Under the pieces are notes generated by a model. The model saw nothing but the letters and a program-made list of their open reading frames with translations. It was not told the DNA's origin and did not search any database. A stretch of 64,000 nt of DNA from Methylotenera_A sp031417915 (lineage in GTDB: Bacteria > Pseudomonadota > Gammaproteobacteria > Burkholderiales > Methylophilaceae). How positions within the stretch are numbered: the stretch's first letter is position 1; each line of letters opens with the position of its first letter. A program made the translations under genes and the position numbers. This document shows positions 19,204-26,103 of the stretch, piece by piece. Where the stretch lies: NCBI GenBank assembly GCA_031417915.1, contig JANOWN010000026.1, forward strand, positions 13,343 through 77,342. Reading direction: 5' to 3'.

Positions 19204-20106
19204 TTACCTGCCCTGCATCTCGCGTGGATATTGGTCTGCAGGGCTATTTTTTAAAGCGTTTGCAGATTGAATTTTAGCGATTTTATTGATTTCTGGCAGC
19301 AATTTTGGCAGCGGCGGAATGTTGGTATCGCGCTCCAACAGCGTAGGAAATGTGCCGAATAATTGATACGCCTCCTCCAGTAGCGCCCACACTGGGTCGA
19401 TAATCGCTTCGCCGTGCGTATCGACCAACAAATCTGGTTCAACTTGCAAATGGCCTGCAATATGGCTGTAAACGATTCTGTCTTTTGGAATTTGGCGCAA
19501 AAATTCAATTGCATCGAAGCCAAAATTGACGCTATTTACATAAATATTGTTGATGTCTAAATGCAAATCGCAGTCAGCTTCTTGTAGCACCGCGTTTAAA
19601 AACGTAATCTCGTTCATGGTCGAAATCGGCGCAGCCACATAAAAAGAAGTGTTTTCTACCGCGATGCGCTGGCCTAAAATATCTTGCGTTTGGCGGATGC
19701 GTTGCGCGACATATTTGACAGCTTCTTCGGTAAACGGAATCGGCAATAAATCGTACAAATAACCAGCTTGTCCGTGTTGAATATCGCTGCAAAAGCTTAA
19801 ATGCTCGGTATAAAGCGGGATTTTATTGTCGTGTAAAAATTGTTTTACTTGTTTTAGAAAGTTGATATTCAGTGGATCTGGCCCACCGAGCGATAAACAA
19901 AGGCCGTGACAGGTAATAGGCATGCGCTCTACAAACCAAGCCAAATCCGCCGCCGCTTTGCCGCCCGCGCCTATCCAGTTTTCTGGTGCGATTTCAACAA
20001 AGTTAATATTACTGATTGAAGGGTCATGAAAAAGGCGCTGGATTTGCGGTATTAGCTCGCGCTTTAACCCCAAACCAACGCCTTTAATATCGGCTAAACT
20101 AGCCAT
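19204..20106 (-). CDS. hvfB: MNIO family (DUF692) RiPP-modifying enzyme
   Basis: 300 residues from the ATG at 20106 (MASLADIKGVGLGLKREL); the longer frame upstream would run into the precursor gene. The DUF692 TIM-barrel signatures are present: NFVEIAPENWIG near residue 40, CHGLCLSLGG, TEHLSFCSD, AVENTSFY, HLDINNIYVNS, YSHIAGH and DTHGEAI, which supply the His, Asp and Glu ligands of the multinuclear iron centre. These enzymes oxidise Cys residues of a leader-bearing precursor, for example to oxazolone-thioamide. The last residues (DQYPREMQGR) are encoded by element A copy 3. Confidence 0.93.
   Translation of the reverse strand: MASLADIKGVGLGLKRELIPQIQRLFHDPSISNINFVEIAPENWIGAGGKAAADLAWFVERMPITCHGLCLSLGGPDPLNINFLKQVKQFLHDNKIPLYTEHLSFCSDIQHGQAGYLYDLLPIPFTEEAVKYVAQRIRQTQDILGQRIAVENTSFYVAAPISTMNEITFLNAVLQEADCDLHLDINNIYVNSVNFGFDAIEFLRQIPKDRIVYSHIAGHLQVEPDLLVDTHGEAIIDPVWALLEEAYQLFGTFPTLLERDTNIPPLPKLLPEINKIAKIQSANALKNSPADQYPREMQGR
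19210..19244 (+). repeat. palindromic element A, copy 3 (3' end of hvfB)
   Basis: Core variant GCGTGGATATTGG at 19222-19234. Arms GCCCTGCA/TGCAGGGC pair perfectly over 8 bp. It lies inside the hvfB reading frame (read there from the other strand as DQYPRE) and ends just before the hvfC ribosome site. Confidence 0.85.
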
Positions 20107-20113
20107 AAAAGAC

Positions 20114-20509
20114 TTATTTTTTATCTGCGTGGCATGAGCCTTCTTTGGCTTTCTCGGCACTGCAACTGCCTTCTTTCATTTTGTCAGCACTGCATGAGCC
20201 TTCTTTTGCTTTCATTTCAGCACTGCATTTGCCTTCGTGGGAGGCTTTCATTTCAGCACTACATTTACCTTCAGCGCTACATTTGCCTTCGGCTGCTTTT
20301 TCCATCGCTTTTTTCTTATTGGCACCGCATTTACCTGTACCGCATTTGCCATCTTTCATTTTGGTATCAGCTTCAGCCACTTGGTAACCACTAGAGAGTG
20401 ATTTGATTGCAAATGGATTACTTGCAGCGTTAACGCTTGCAGCACCAATGGTGAGTGCGAATGCGCCAGCTACGGCCAATGCTAATGATTTGTTTGTAGT
20501 TGAGTTCAT
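20114..20509 (-). CDS. hvfA: Cys-repeat RiPP precursor, HvfA/bufferin-like
   Basis: 131 residues. A Sec signal peptide (cut likely after ASVNA at residue 28) is followed by NPFAIKSLSSGYQVAE, the conserved segment of HvfA-type precursors. A low-complexity Lys/Ala/Glu tail then carries eight cysteines at 56, 61, 77, 83, 95, 106, 116 and 126. The first two sit in GKCG, the next three in EGKCS, the last three in EGSC. Known relatives are modified by the MNIO enzyme to bind or buffer copper in the periplasm. The motif drift is unusual. AAGGA precedes ATG; a 13-bp hairpin lies upstream. Confidence 0.88.
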   Translation of the reverse strand: MNSTTNKSLALAVAGAFALTIGAASVNAASNPFAIKSLSSGYQVAEADTKMKDGKCGTGKCGANKKKAMEKAAEGKCSAEGKCSAEMKASHEGKCSAEMKAKEGSCSADKMKEGSCSAEKAKEGSCHADKK

Positions 20510-20543
20510 GTAAAAAATTCCTTTTATAATAAGTTAAGTTTTA

Positions 20544-20580
20544 GGTTGATGCGACTTATCTAACCGAAGTCGCATCAACC
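20544..20580 (-). promoter_or_regulatory. perfect hairpin between anti-sigma gene and hvfA
   Basis: GTTGATGCGACTT/AAGTCGCATCAAC pair perfectly over 13 bp (14 with the flanking G-C), with a 9-nt loop that holds the anti-sigma codons before its stop. No T-run follows on the minus strand, so it looks like a processing or stability element, or a leaky attenuator, setting hvfA level relative to the two regulators (inference). Confidence 0.6.
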
Positions 20581-20810
20581 ATGTCCGCAATGCGTTTTTT
20601 AGCGTCTGCTGGCATTTCGATTGTGTTGTTATTTTCGATAGCACTAGTCATTTGTTTTAAAGCAACGCGCAGGGTTTGCAAGTGTTGACTAAACTGTTTG
20701 CAGTATTTACAAACAAATAGATGCAATTGCAAGGCAAAACGTTCCCGCAGCGTTAAATTTCTATCTAACGATTGTGAAATGAGCTGACTCGTTTGTTTGC
20801 AATCCAACAT
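20556..20810 (-). CDS. zinc-finger (ZAS/zf-HC2) anti-sigma factor-like protein
   Basis: 84 residues without a membrane segment. The motif H-x3-C-x2-C is at His30, Cys34, Cys37, and an additional Cys lies near the N-terminus (DCKQTSQLISQSLDRNLT). This is the classical zinc-binding anti-sigma fold, which binds the partner ECF sigma factor and often releases it on thiol or metal stress. It starts 25 bp after the sigma gene, with AAGG upstream of ATG. The last codons lie in the hairpin before hvfA. Confidence 0.85.
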   Translation of the reverse strand: MLDCKQTSQLISQSLDRNLTLRERFALQLHLFVCKYCKQFSQHLQTLRVALKQMTSAIENNNTIEMPADAKKRIADMVDATSVR

Positions 20811-20835
20811 ATTTAAACCTTACTGTTCCTAAAAA

Positions 20836-21393
20836 TTAAACGCTTAGCCAATTGATTTCTAAACACTTTCTTAATCCCATGCGGGCTCTATAAAGCATCA
20901 CCCAAGCATTGGTCGGGCTAATATTCAGTTCCTTACAAATTTCTTCATTGTCAGTTTCATGCACATCGCGCATCAAAAATATTTGTGCTGCTTTGGCGGG
21001 CAGTTTTTCCATACAAGTTTGTAGCACACCTAAAAATTGTTTTTGCTCTAGCGCGTCTACTGGCATTCCCCAGTCTTGCGGTTTATCAGCCCAGTGACCT
21101 TTGGCGTCAAAAAAGTCGTCCATGCTATAGTCTTCTGACTCATCCACCAAATCTGACACCACGGTTTCGCGCACATTTTTACGCATTACATCAATAATTT
21201 TGTGCTTCAAAATGCCTGTAAGCCAAGTGCGCGGCGCAGATTGCTCGGCAAAACTGGGGGATTTTATTGCAGCTAAAAAGGTTTCTTGTACCACATCTTC
21301 GGCTTGGTGCGGGTCGCGCAGGCGCGCCAAAGCAAAGCGATATAAATAATCGCCGTGCTCGTTAAGCCAATCGTGCATATTTGCTGTTGCCAT
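20836..21393 (-). CDS. ECF-type RNA polymerase sigma factor
   Basis: 185 residues. Region 2 is clear: YLYRFALARLRDPHQAEDVVQ... followed by RTWLTGILKHKIIDVMRK. Region 4 has MEKLPAKAAQIFLMRDVHE and the HTH ICKELNISPTNAWVMLYRAR. An acidic linker (DESEDYSMDDFFD) joins them. The sigma, anti-sigma, precursor, MNIO and DUF2063 genes are consecutive, so this sigma factor very likely controls the RiPP set. An ECF sigma factor (RpoQ) upstream of the gold-induced gig genes in Cupriavidus is a parallel. ATG at 21393 is 3 bp after the DUF1841 stop with no clear ribosome site; Met6 is an alternative start. Confidence 0.92.
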   Translation of the reverse strand: MATANMHDWLNEHGDYLYRFALARLRDPHQAEDVVQETFLAAIKSPSFAEQSAPRTWLTGILKHKIIDVMRKNVRETVVSDLVDESEDYSMDDFFDAKGHWADKPQDWGMPVDALEQKQFLGVLQTCMEKLPAKAAQIFLMRDVHETDNEEICKELNISPTNAWVMLYRARMGLRKCLEINWLSV

Positions 21394-21396
21394 ATT

Positions 21397-21837
21397 TTAA
21401 GTGATACTGACTTTTTGTTGCAGCAATTGTACATAATAGTTGGCGTCTAGGGCAGTGTTATTGCGCTGTGCGCTCCAAATACTTTCGGCTAAACATTCTA
21501 ATATATCGTGCTGGGCATCATGTTCAGTTTGGTGTTTTAGCTTTAGTTTCGCATAAATATCTGCAATGCCAATCGGTTGATTAATGCTGATTTGTTCCAA
21601 AATTGATAAGTGCAAACTCATGTGTAAAAATGGATTGGTTTCGCCAAACTCAGTGAAATATTCCTGATGCTTAAATCGCTCGGGCGCATCTAAAATAGCG
21701 TGATATTCGGGGTGCATGTGCATCACGCTTATCGCGATTTTTTCTAAATCGGTGAGCGGTTTTTGCGCTTTAAATTTATCCCAAGCACTATAAAAAAACT
21801 CGCGCACTTCGTCGCGGCTTGGGTTAAATAAAGACAT
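21397..21837 (-). CDS. DUF1841 family protein
   Basis: 146 residues, soluble, mainly helical. Signatures: MSLFNPSRDEVREFFYSAWDK at the start, PLTDLEKIAISVMHMHPEYH, and ETNPFLHMSLHLSILEQ. The family is conserved in beta- and gammaproteobacteria with unknown function and usually lies near nth, as here. It sits between the FIST gene (15 bp gap) and the sigma factor. Confidence 0.82.
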   Translation of the reverse strand: MSLFNPSRDEVREFFYSAWDKFKAQKPLTDLEKIAISVMHMHPEYHAILDAPERFKHQEYFTEFGETNPFLHMSLHLSILEQISINQPIGIADIYAKLKLKHQTEHDAQHDILECLAESIWSAQRNNTALDANYYVQLLQQKVSIT

Positions 21838-21852
21838 AACCGCTTAATAAAC

Positions 21853-22968
21853 TCATAAATAGCTAACGTTGCTTTCAGTAAAAAGCCCAAGCACAGCGGA
21901 ATATTGTAACAATTCGTTGATGCCATTAATTGGCGCAATTTCGCCGTTGCCATAAAAACCAATAATGGGCAAATCGGGAAATAGTGTTTTAATCAAGGCC
22001 AAATCTTGATCGATACCATTGTAAAAATAAGGCCCGCGGCTCAAACATGAAAATAACAACGCAAATTCTGGTTCAGATTCTAGCTGGCGCTTAAGCATGC
22101 TGGCGGTTTTCACAATGTCAATTTGCGCCGCATCCACATCGCGAATCGCCCAGCTTATCCAATCGCCCACTTGCAGGGATTTTGTCAGCGTCACGGACTG
22201 CGTTTCCTCGTTGGTGATAATGATAGAAGCCAAGTTATATTCGCCGCGCTCAAGCGCACTGGCCTTTCTGGCATGCACCGCTATAAGATGGTGATAGGGC
22301 AAATCTTCTGTAGTAATGTCATTTTTTTTGCAAGCCGATGCAAGTGTTGAAAAGGCAGGTAAATTGGCAATAGTTAGCAAATCATTGCCCTTGCACTTGG
22401 TAATGCGGCGCGGCGCGGAAATAATCTTTAAGCCATGCGTGGCGGCTACTGCGCCGCTAGCGTTATTCAGCGTCACTTCGCAATAGCCTTGCGTGGTACC
22501 TTTGCCGTTTTGCCACACCGAAAAAGCACCGTGCCCAGTTGCATCTCCAGAAACACCGCCAAATCTCAGTTCATTGGATTGATTTAACCCAGAATTATTG
22601 AGCCATGTCGTGTTGATGGCGTTGGGTGCGGCCAGAGTCATCAATAAAGCATCATTAGATTCATCAGGTTTTGGGTGACTGAAATTCATGTCAGAAAATA
22701 CCATAGCGGCCGCTGCGGGGCTGTCGATGACCCAATCTTCTTCCGTGAAAATTCCCGTGGCCGAGCAGCCGATAATTTGCGTGCAACTGGCGGCTTTGGC
22801 CGCAGCTAAAATGGCGGATTGTGGATCAGCAGCGAATTCTGAAGTTAAAAAAAGAAGCACGCTGGAAGGCGCATGGATATTGGCTTTCAGCATGGCCATT
22901 TCAACCGCTTTTGCGGCTAATTCTGGTTTTGCTGCGGTGCCGATGGCTAATCCAGTCGCGACTTTCAT
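21853..22968 (-). CDS. FIST N/C domain sensory protein
   Basis: 371 residues with an N-terminal FIST domain (residues about 25-220) and a C-terminal FIST_C domain ending in PIIGFYGNGEIAPINGIN, a strong family signature. FIST domains are proposed small-ligand sensors. No output domain is attached. Its ATG overlaps the nth stop (ATGA), so the two are translationally coupled, a known nth-FIST pairing. The region around residues 26-35 (KANIHAPSS) is encoded by element A copy 4, replacing what is normally a variable loop. Confidence 0.85.
   Translation of the reverse strand: MKVATGLAIGTAAKPELAAKAVEMAMLKANIHAPSSVLLFLTSEFAADPQSAILAAAKAASCTQIIGCSATGIFTEEDWVIDSPAAAAMVFSDMNFSHPKPDESNDALLMTLAAPNAINTTWLNNSGLNQSNELRFGGVSGDATGHGAFSVWQNGKGTTQGYCEVTLNNASGAVAATHGLKIISAPRRITKCKGNDLLTIANLPAFSTLASACKKNDITTEDLPYHHLIAVHARKASALERGEYNLASIIITNEETQSVTLTKSLQVGDWISWAIRDVDAAQIDIVKTASMLKRQLESEPEFALLFSCLSRGPYFYNGIDQDLALIKTLFPDLPIIGFYGNGEIAPINGINELLQYSAVLGLFTESNVSYL
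22861..22891 (+). repeat. palindromic element A, copy 4 (inside FIST gene)
   Basis: Core GCATGGATATTGG at 22871-22883. Arms GCTGGAA/TTTCAGC pair over 7 bp (one G-T). In frame within the FIST gene, where the opposite strand reads A-N-I-H-A. Confidence 0.75.
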
Positions 22969-23630
22969 GTGGTTTCACCAGCCATTAAATGAACTTTCGG
23001 AATCACTTTCTGTGGATATTCGCATAAATCTACAATACAGCATTCGCCGCATTTTGGTGCGCGCGCGGTGCAGGTGTAACGTCCATGCAAAATCAGCAAA
23101 TGATGCGCGTCGTGCATAAATTCTGTGGGAATTGTCTTTAGATATTTTTGTTCCACTTGCAGTACGTTTTTGCCAATCGCCAATTTTGTGCGATTCCCCA
23201 GCCGAAATAAATGCGTATCTACGGCAATTGTGGGTTGCCCAAAAGCAGTGTTCAAAATCACGTTAGCTGTCTTTCTACCTACACCAGACAGTGCCTCGAG
23301 AGCCGCTCTGGTATTGGGTACTAGGGCATTATGTTTCTCAATCAATTGCGCGCAACAAGCAATCACATTCTTTGCTTTGGCGTGATATAGGCCGATGGTT
23401 TTGATGTAACTTTCTAAACCTTCGATGCCTAAATTAAAAATCGCTTGTGGCGTATTGGCAACTTTGAATAGTTTTCGAGTCGCAATATTCACGCCTTTGT
23501 CAGTCGACTGCGCCGATAAAATCACCGCGATTAATAACTCAAACGTGCTGCTATATTCTAACTCGGTGGTGGGCTGCGGAATGGCAACGCTGAGTCGCTT
23601 AAAAATTTCAAAGCGTTTTTCAGCGTTCAT
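22965..23630 (-). CDS. nth: endonuclease III (DNA glycosylase/AP lyase)
   Basis: 221 residues. Removes oxidised pyrimidines from DNA. The helix-hairpin-helix LSGVGRKTANVIL contains catalytic Lys120; Asp138 in AVDTHLFRLGNR is the second catalytic residue. A [4Fe-4S] cluster is held by Cys187, Cys194, Cys197 and Cys203 (C-x6-C-x2-C-x5-C). It follows rnfE after 6 bp, the conserved rnf-nth arrangement. Confidence 0.97.
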   Translation of the reverse strand: MNAEKRFEIFKRLSVAIPQPTTELEYSSTFELLIAVILSAQSTDKGVNIATRKLFKVANTPQAIFNLGIEGLESYIKTIGLYHAKAKNVIACCAQLIEKHNALVPNTRAALEALSGVGRKTANVILNTAFGQPTIAVDTHLFRLGNRTKLAIGKNVLQVEQKYLKTIPTEFMHDAHHLLILHGRYTCTARAPKCGECCIVDLCEYPQKVIPKVHLMAGETT

Positions 23631-23636
23631 CTGAAT

Positions 23637-24311
23637 TTAGGCAGGCTTGAGCGAGCCGCTAGGCTTTTCAATGGCAGGTTTGGATTTGCGTAGCTCTGCC
23701 CAATTGCGCGCGGCGATTAAGCAGCCCAAGCCAATGAACGCACCAGGCGGTAAGATGGCGAGCAAAAAGCCGTGATAGTCTGGAATCACGTGCAATATCA
23801 TGCTTTTCGCGTCTGGCCCTAGCACCAAATCGATGCCAGATAACAAAGTGCCTTTGCCCACTAGCTCACGAATGCCGCCCAATAAAGTCAGTACGCCAGC
23901 TAAGCCCAAGCCCATCATAAAACCATCCAGCGCCGAGGGCAGCGTAGGATTTTTGGCGGCAAACGCCTCAACGCGCGCTAGCACAATGCAGTTGGTCACA
24001 ATCAGCGGAATAAAAATACCTAACGCCACATGCAAAGGGTGCACAAAGGCGTTCATGCTTAAATCGATCACCGTCACCAAGGCGGCAATAATCAGAATAA
24101 ACACTGGATTGCGAATTTCTTTGGGGATAAATTTGCGCACTGGCGAAACCGAGGCGTTGCTCAAACCCATCACCACCGCGGTCGCCAAGCCCAGCGAGAA
24201 GCCGTTGACCATGCTGGTAGTCACCGCCAGTGTCGGGCATAAGCCCAGCAGCTGCACCACGCCTGGGTTTTGCTTCCATAAGCCATTTTCTATAATTTCT
24301 TTATAAGCCAT
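23637..24311 (-). CDS. rnfE: Rnf electron transport complex subunit E
   Basis: 224 residues from the ATG at 24311, which has AGGAG 7 nt upstream. A six-helix inner-membrane subunit with NGLWKQNPGVVQLLGLCPTL at the N-terminus, the conserved Cys in the first helix, and a loop containing GLGLAGVLTLLGGIRELVG. With RnfA it forms the membrane core that moves electrons between ferredoxin and NADH coupled to ion flow. A 130-bp gap separates it from rnfG; nothing certain is seen there. Confidence 0.95.
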   Translation of the reverse strand: MAYKEIIENGLWKQNPGVVQLLGLCPTLAVTTSMVNGFSLGLATAVVMGLSNASVSPVRKFIPKEIRNPVFILIIAALVTVIDLSMNAFVHPLHVALGIFIPLIVTNCIVLARVEAFAAKNPTLPSALDGFMMGLGLAGVLTLLGGIRELVGKGTLLSGIDLVLGPDAKSMILHVIPDYHGFLLAILPPGAFIGLGCLIAARNWAELRKSKPAIEKPSGSLKPA

Positions 24312-24444
24312 TTTCTTACTCCTAATCACCTTAATTCCGTTCCTTAAACAACACTGACTTTGTCAACTTCGCTTAGCCGTGCAATTAGCACTGCCTGCAG
24401 CTCGCTTTCGCGTCATTATTGATTTATAAACAGAATTACCATGT

Positions 24445-25074
24445 TTATTTACTTGCCGCAAAAAATAGTTGCTGATTTTCTGCCACATAATTTAATGCTT
24501 GATGTGTGACTTTAACGATGGCGCGCGGCGTAATCGTCGCTCCCGCCATGTAATCAAATTGGCCACCATCTTTTTTAACTTTCCACTGCTCGGCTGGCGG
24601 CGAGATGAGCGATTTGTTATCAAAAACTTTAATCCAATTATCGCGCGCAATATCAATATAATCGCCAAGACCGGGCGTTTCTTTGTGCGCAATCACACGC
24701 ACACCCGCTAGGCTACCATCTTTGCGCACCGCCATCAGCAGCTTGATGTCACCGCTATAACCATCGCGCGCAGTGGCCTCAAAAATTACCGCCGTGGCCT
24801 CACCGGCAACTTTGGCGATATAAGCTTTGGTCGCAGCGCGGTTATTAAGTTCACCGCCTGCAGGCACCGTAATGAAATCTTTCAGCAAGTCATTATCGTG
24901 CGTGCTGGCCGGCAATACTTGTTCGAATAACTTCATCTTGGCCGCGTCTTCACTGGCCGCAATCGGCGCTTTGGTGGCGAGATATGTTTTCGCCAAAAAA
25001 GCGGTGCCGACCAAGCTAAACACGACCATGATCACCATGGTACTCGCCGTATGTTTAATAATAGATTCAGCCAT
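24445..25074 (-). CDS. rnfG: Rnf electron transport complex subunit G
   Basis: 209 residues. One N-terminal membrane helix (TMVIMVVFSLVGTAFLA), then a periplasmic FMN-binding domain with MAGATITPRAIV. The Thr in GATIT is the covalent FMN attachment site in this family. VIAHKETPGLGDYIDIA is the other conserved block. Located between rnfD and rnfE in the usual order. Confidence 0.95.
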   Translation of the reverse strand: MAESIIKHTASTMVIMVVFSLVGTAFLAKTYLATKAPIAASEDAAKMKLFEQVLPASTHDNDLLKDFITVPAGGELNNRAATKAYIAKVAGEATAVIFEATARDGYSGDIKLLMAVRKDGSLAGVRVIAHKETPGLGDYIDIARDNWIKVFDNKSLISPPAEQWKVKKDGGQFDYMAGATITPRAIVKVTHQALNYVAENQQLFFAASK

Positions 25075-25083
25075 TTTTTGTAC

Positions 25084-26103
25084 CTACTTTTTGTGACCGA
25101 ATACGCGTGGTTGTGTGTAAGCGTCAATTAACGGCACACAAATATTCATAAAAATTACCGCAAATGCTACGCCATCTGGGTAACCGCCGTACACGCGCAC
25201 TAAATAAGTAATAAGCGCCACACCAGCCGCGAACCATAGTTTTCCTTTTGGCGTAGTCGGCCCGCTCACTGGGTCGGTGATGATAAAAAACGCGCACAAC
25301 ATGCTGGCGCCACTAAATAAGTGGAATATTGGTGATGCAAAGTGGGCAGGATTTACAATCCAAAATACGCCAGAAATAAGCGCCAGCGCGCCCAAGAAAG
25401 CAGTTGGAAAATGCCAGCTAATAATTTTTTGTTGCCACAAATACAAACCACCGAGCAAATAAGCAATCGTCACATATTCGCCGCCTTTTGCGCCCAGCGC
25501 GCCAAAAATTGGCGCTTCTTTGATGCCCGCAATCTCGTGTTTTAGGGTGAGTTGCGTCTTTAGGTAATCCAACGGTGTGGCGCTGGTGACCGCATCTAGC
25601 TTGGCTTCCAGCGGCAATGTGCCGTCAAAAATAAACTGTAATTGGTCGATAAAACCAAGCTTGGTTTGCGCTAATTGCAGCGCGGCTGGCCACTTGGTCA
25701 TCAACACAGGGAAAGAAATCAACAACACCGCGTAGCCAATCATAGCGGGGTTAAACGGGTTGTATCCTAAGCCACCGTAAAGCTGCTTAGCAATGATAAT
25801 GGCAAACAAAGTGCCGACCACGACGAGCCACCAAGGCGCGAGCGGCGGAATCGCCAGCGCCAATAACCATGCGGTTATCACGGCGCTGTAATCGCTTAAA
25901 AATGGCACAATTGGGCGCCTACGAATTTTTAGCATCGCTGCCTCGGCTGCAAGTGCAGTCGCGGTCGACAGCGCTATCGTCACCAGAATGCCGCCACCAA
26001 AAATCCACACGTAAGCGATGATGCCGGGCACCAGCGCCAGCAATACTTTCAGCATCATGGTGGATACGGATGGCGCGTCCGAAATGTAAGGGCTTCTATT
26101 CAT
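25084..26103 (-). CDS. rnfD: Rnf electron transport complex subunit D
   Basis: 339 residues, eight to ten membrane helices. LYGGLGYNPFNPAMIGYAVL is a strong family block, and VTSATPLDYLK carries the FMN-attachment Thr. FIITDPVSGPTTPKGK and GGYPDGVAFAVI follow near the C-terminus. Its ATG overlaps the rnfC stop (TAATG type), so translation is coupled. Confidence 0.95.
   Translation of the reverse strand: MNRSPYISDAPSVSTMMLKVLLALVPGIIAYVWIFGGGILVTIALSTATALAAEAAMLKIRRRPIVPFLSDYSAVITAWLLALAIPPLAPWWLVVVGTLFAIIIAKQLYGGLGYNPFNPAMIGYAVLLISFPVLMTKWPAALQLAQTKLGFIDQLQFIFDGTLPLEAKLDAVTSATPLDYLKTQLTLKHEIAGIKEAPIFGALGAKGGEYVTIAYLLGGLYLWQQKIISWHFPTAFLGALALISGVFWIVNPAHFASPIFHLFSGASMLCAFFIITDPVSGPTTPKGKLWFAAGVALITYLVRVYGGYPDGVAFAVIFMNICVPLIDAYTQPRVFGHKK

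Noticed and set aside
20134..20394. Two overlapping plus-strand open frames opposite hvfA
   Set aside because: They arise from the repeats of the precursor gene on the other strand and have no family resemblance.
20812..20835. GGAAC before the anti-sigma gene as an ECF -35 box
   Set aside because: No convincing -10 element at 16-17 bp; GGAAC alone is too common.
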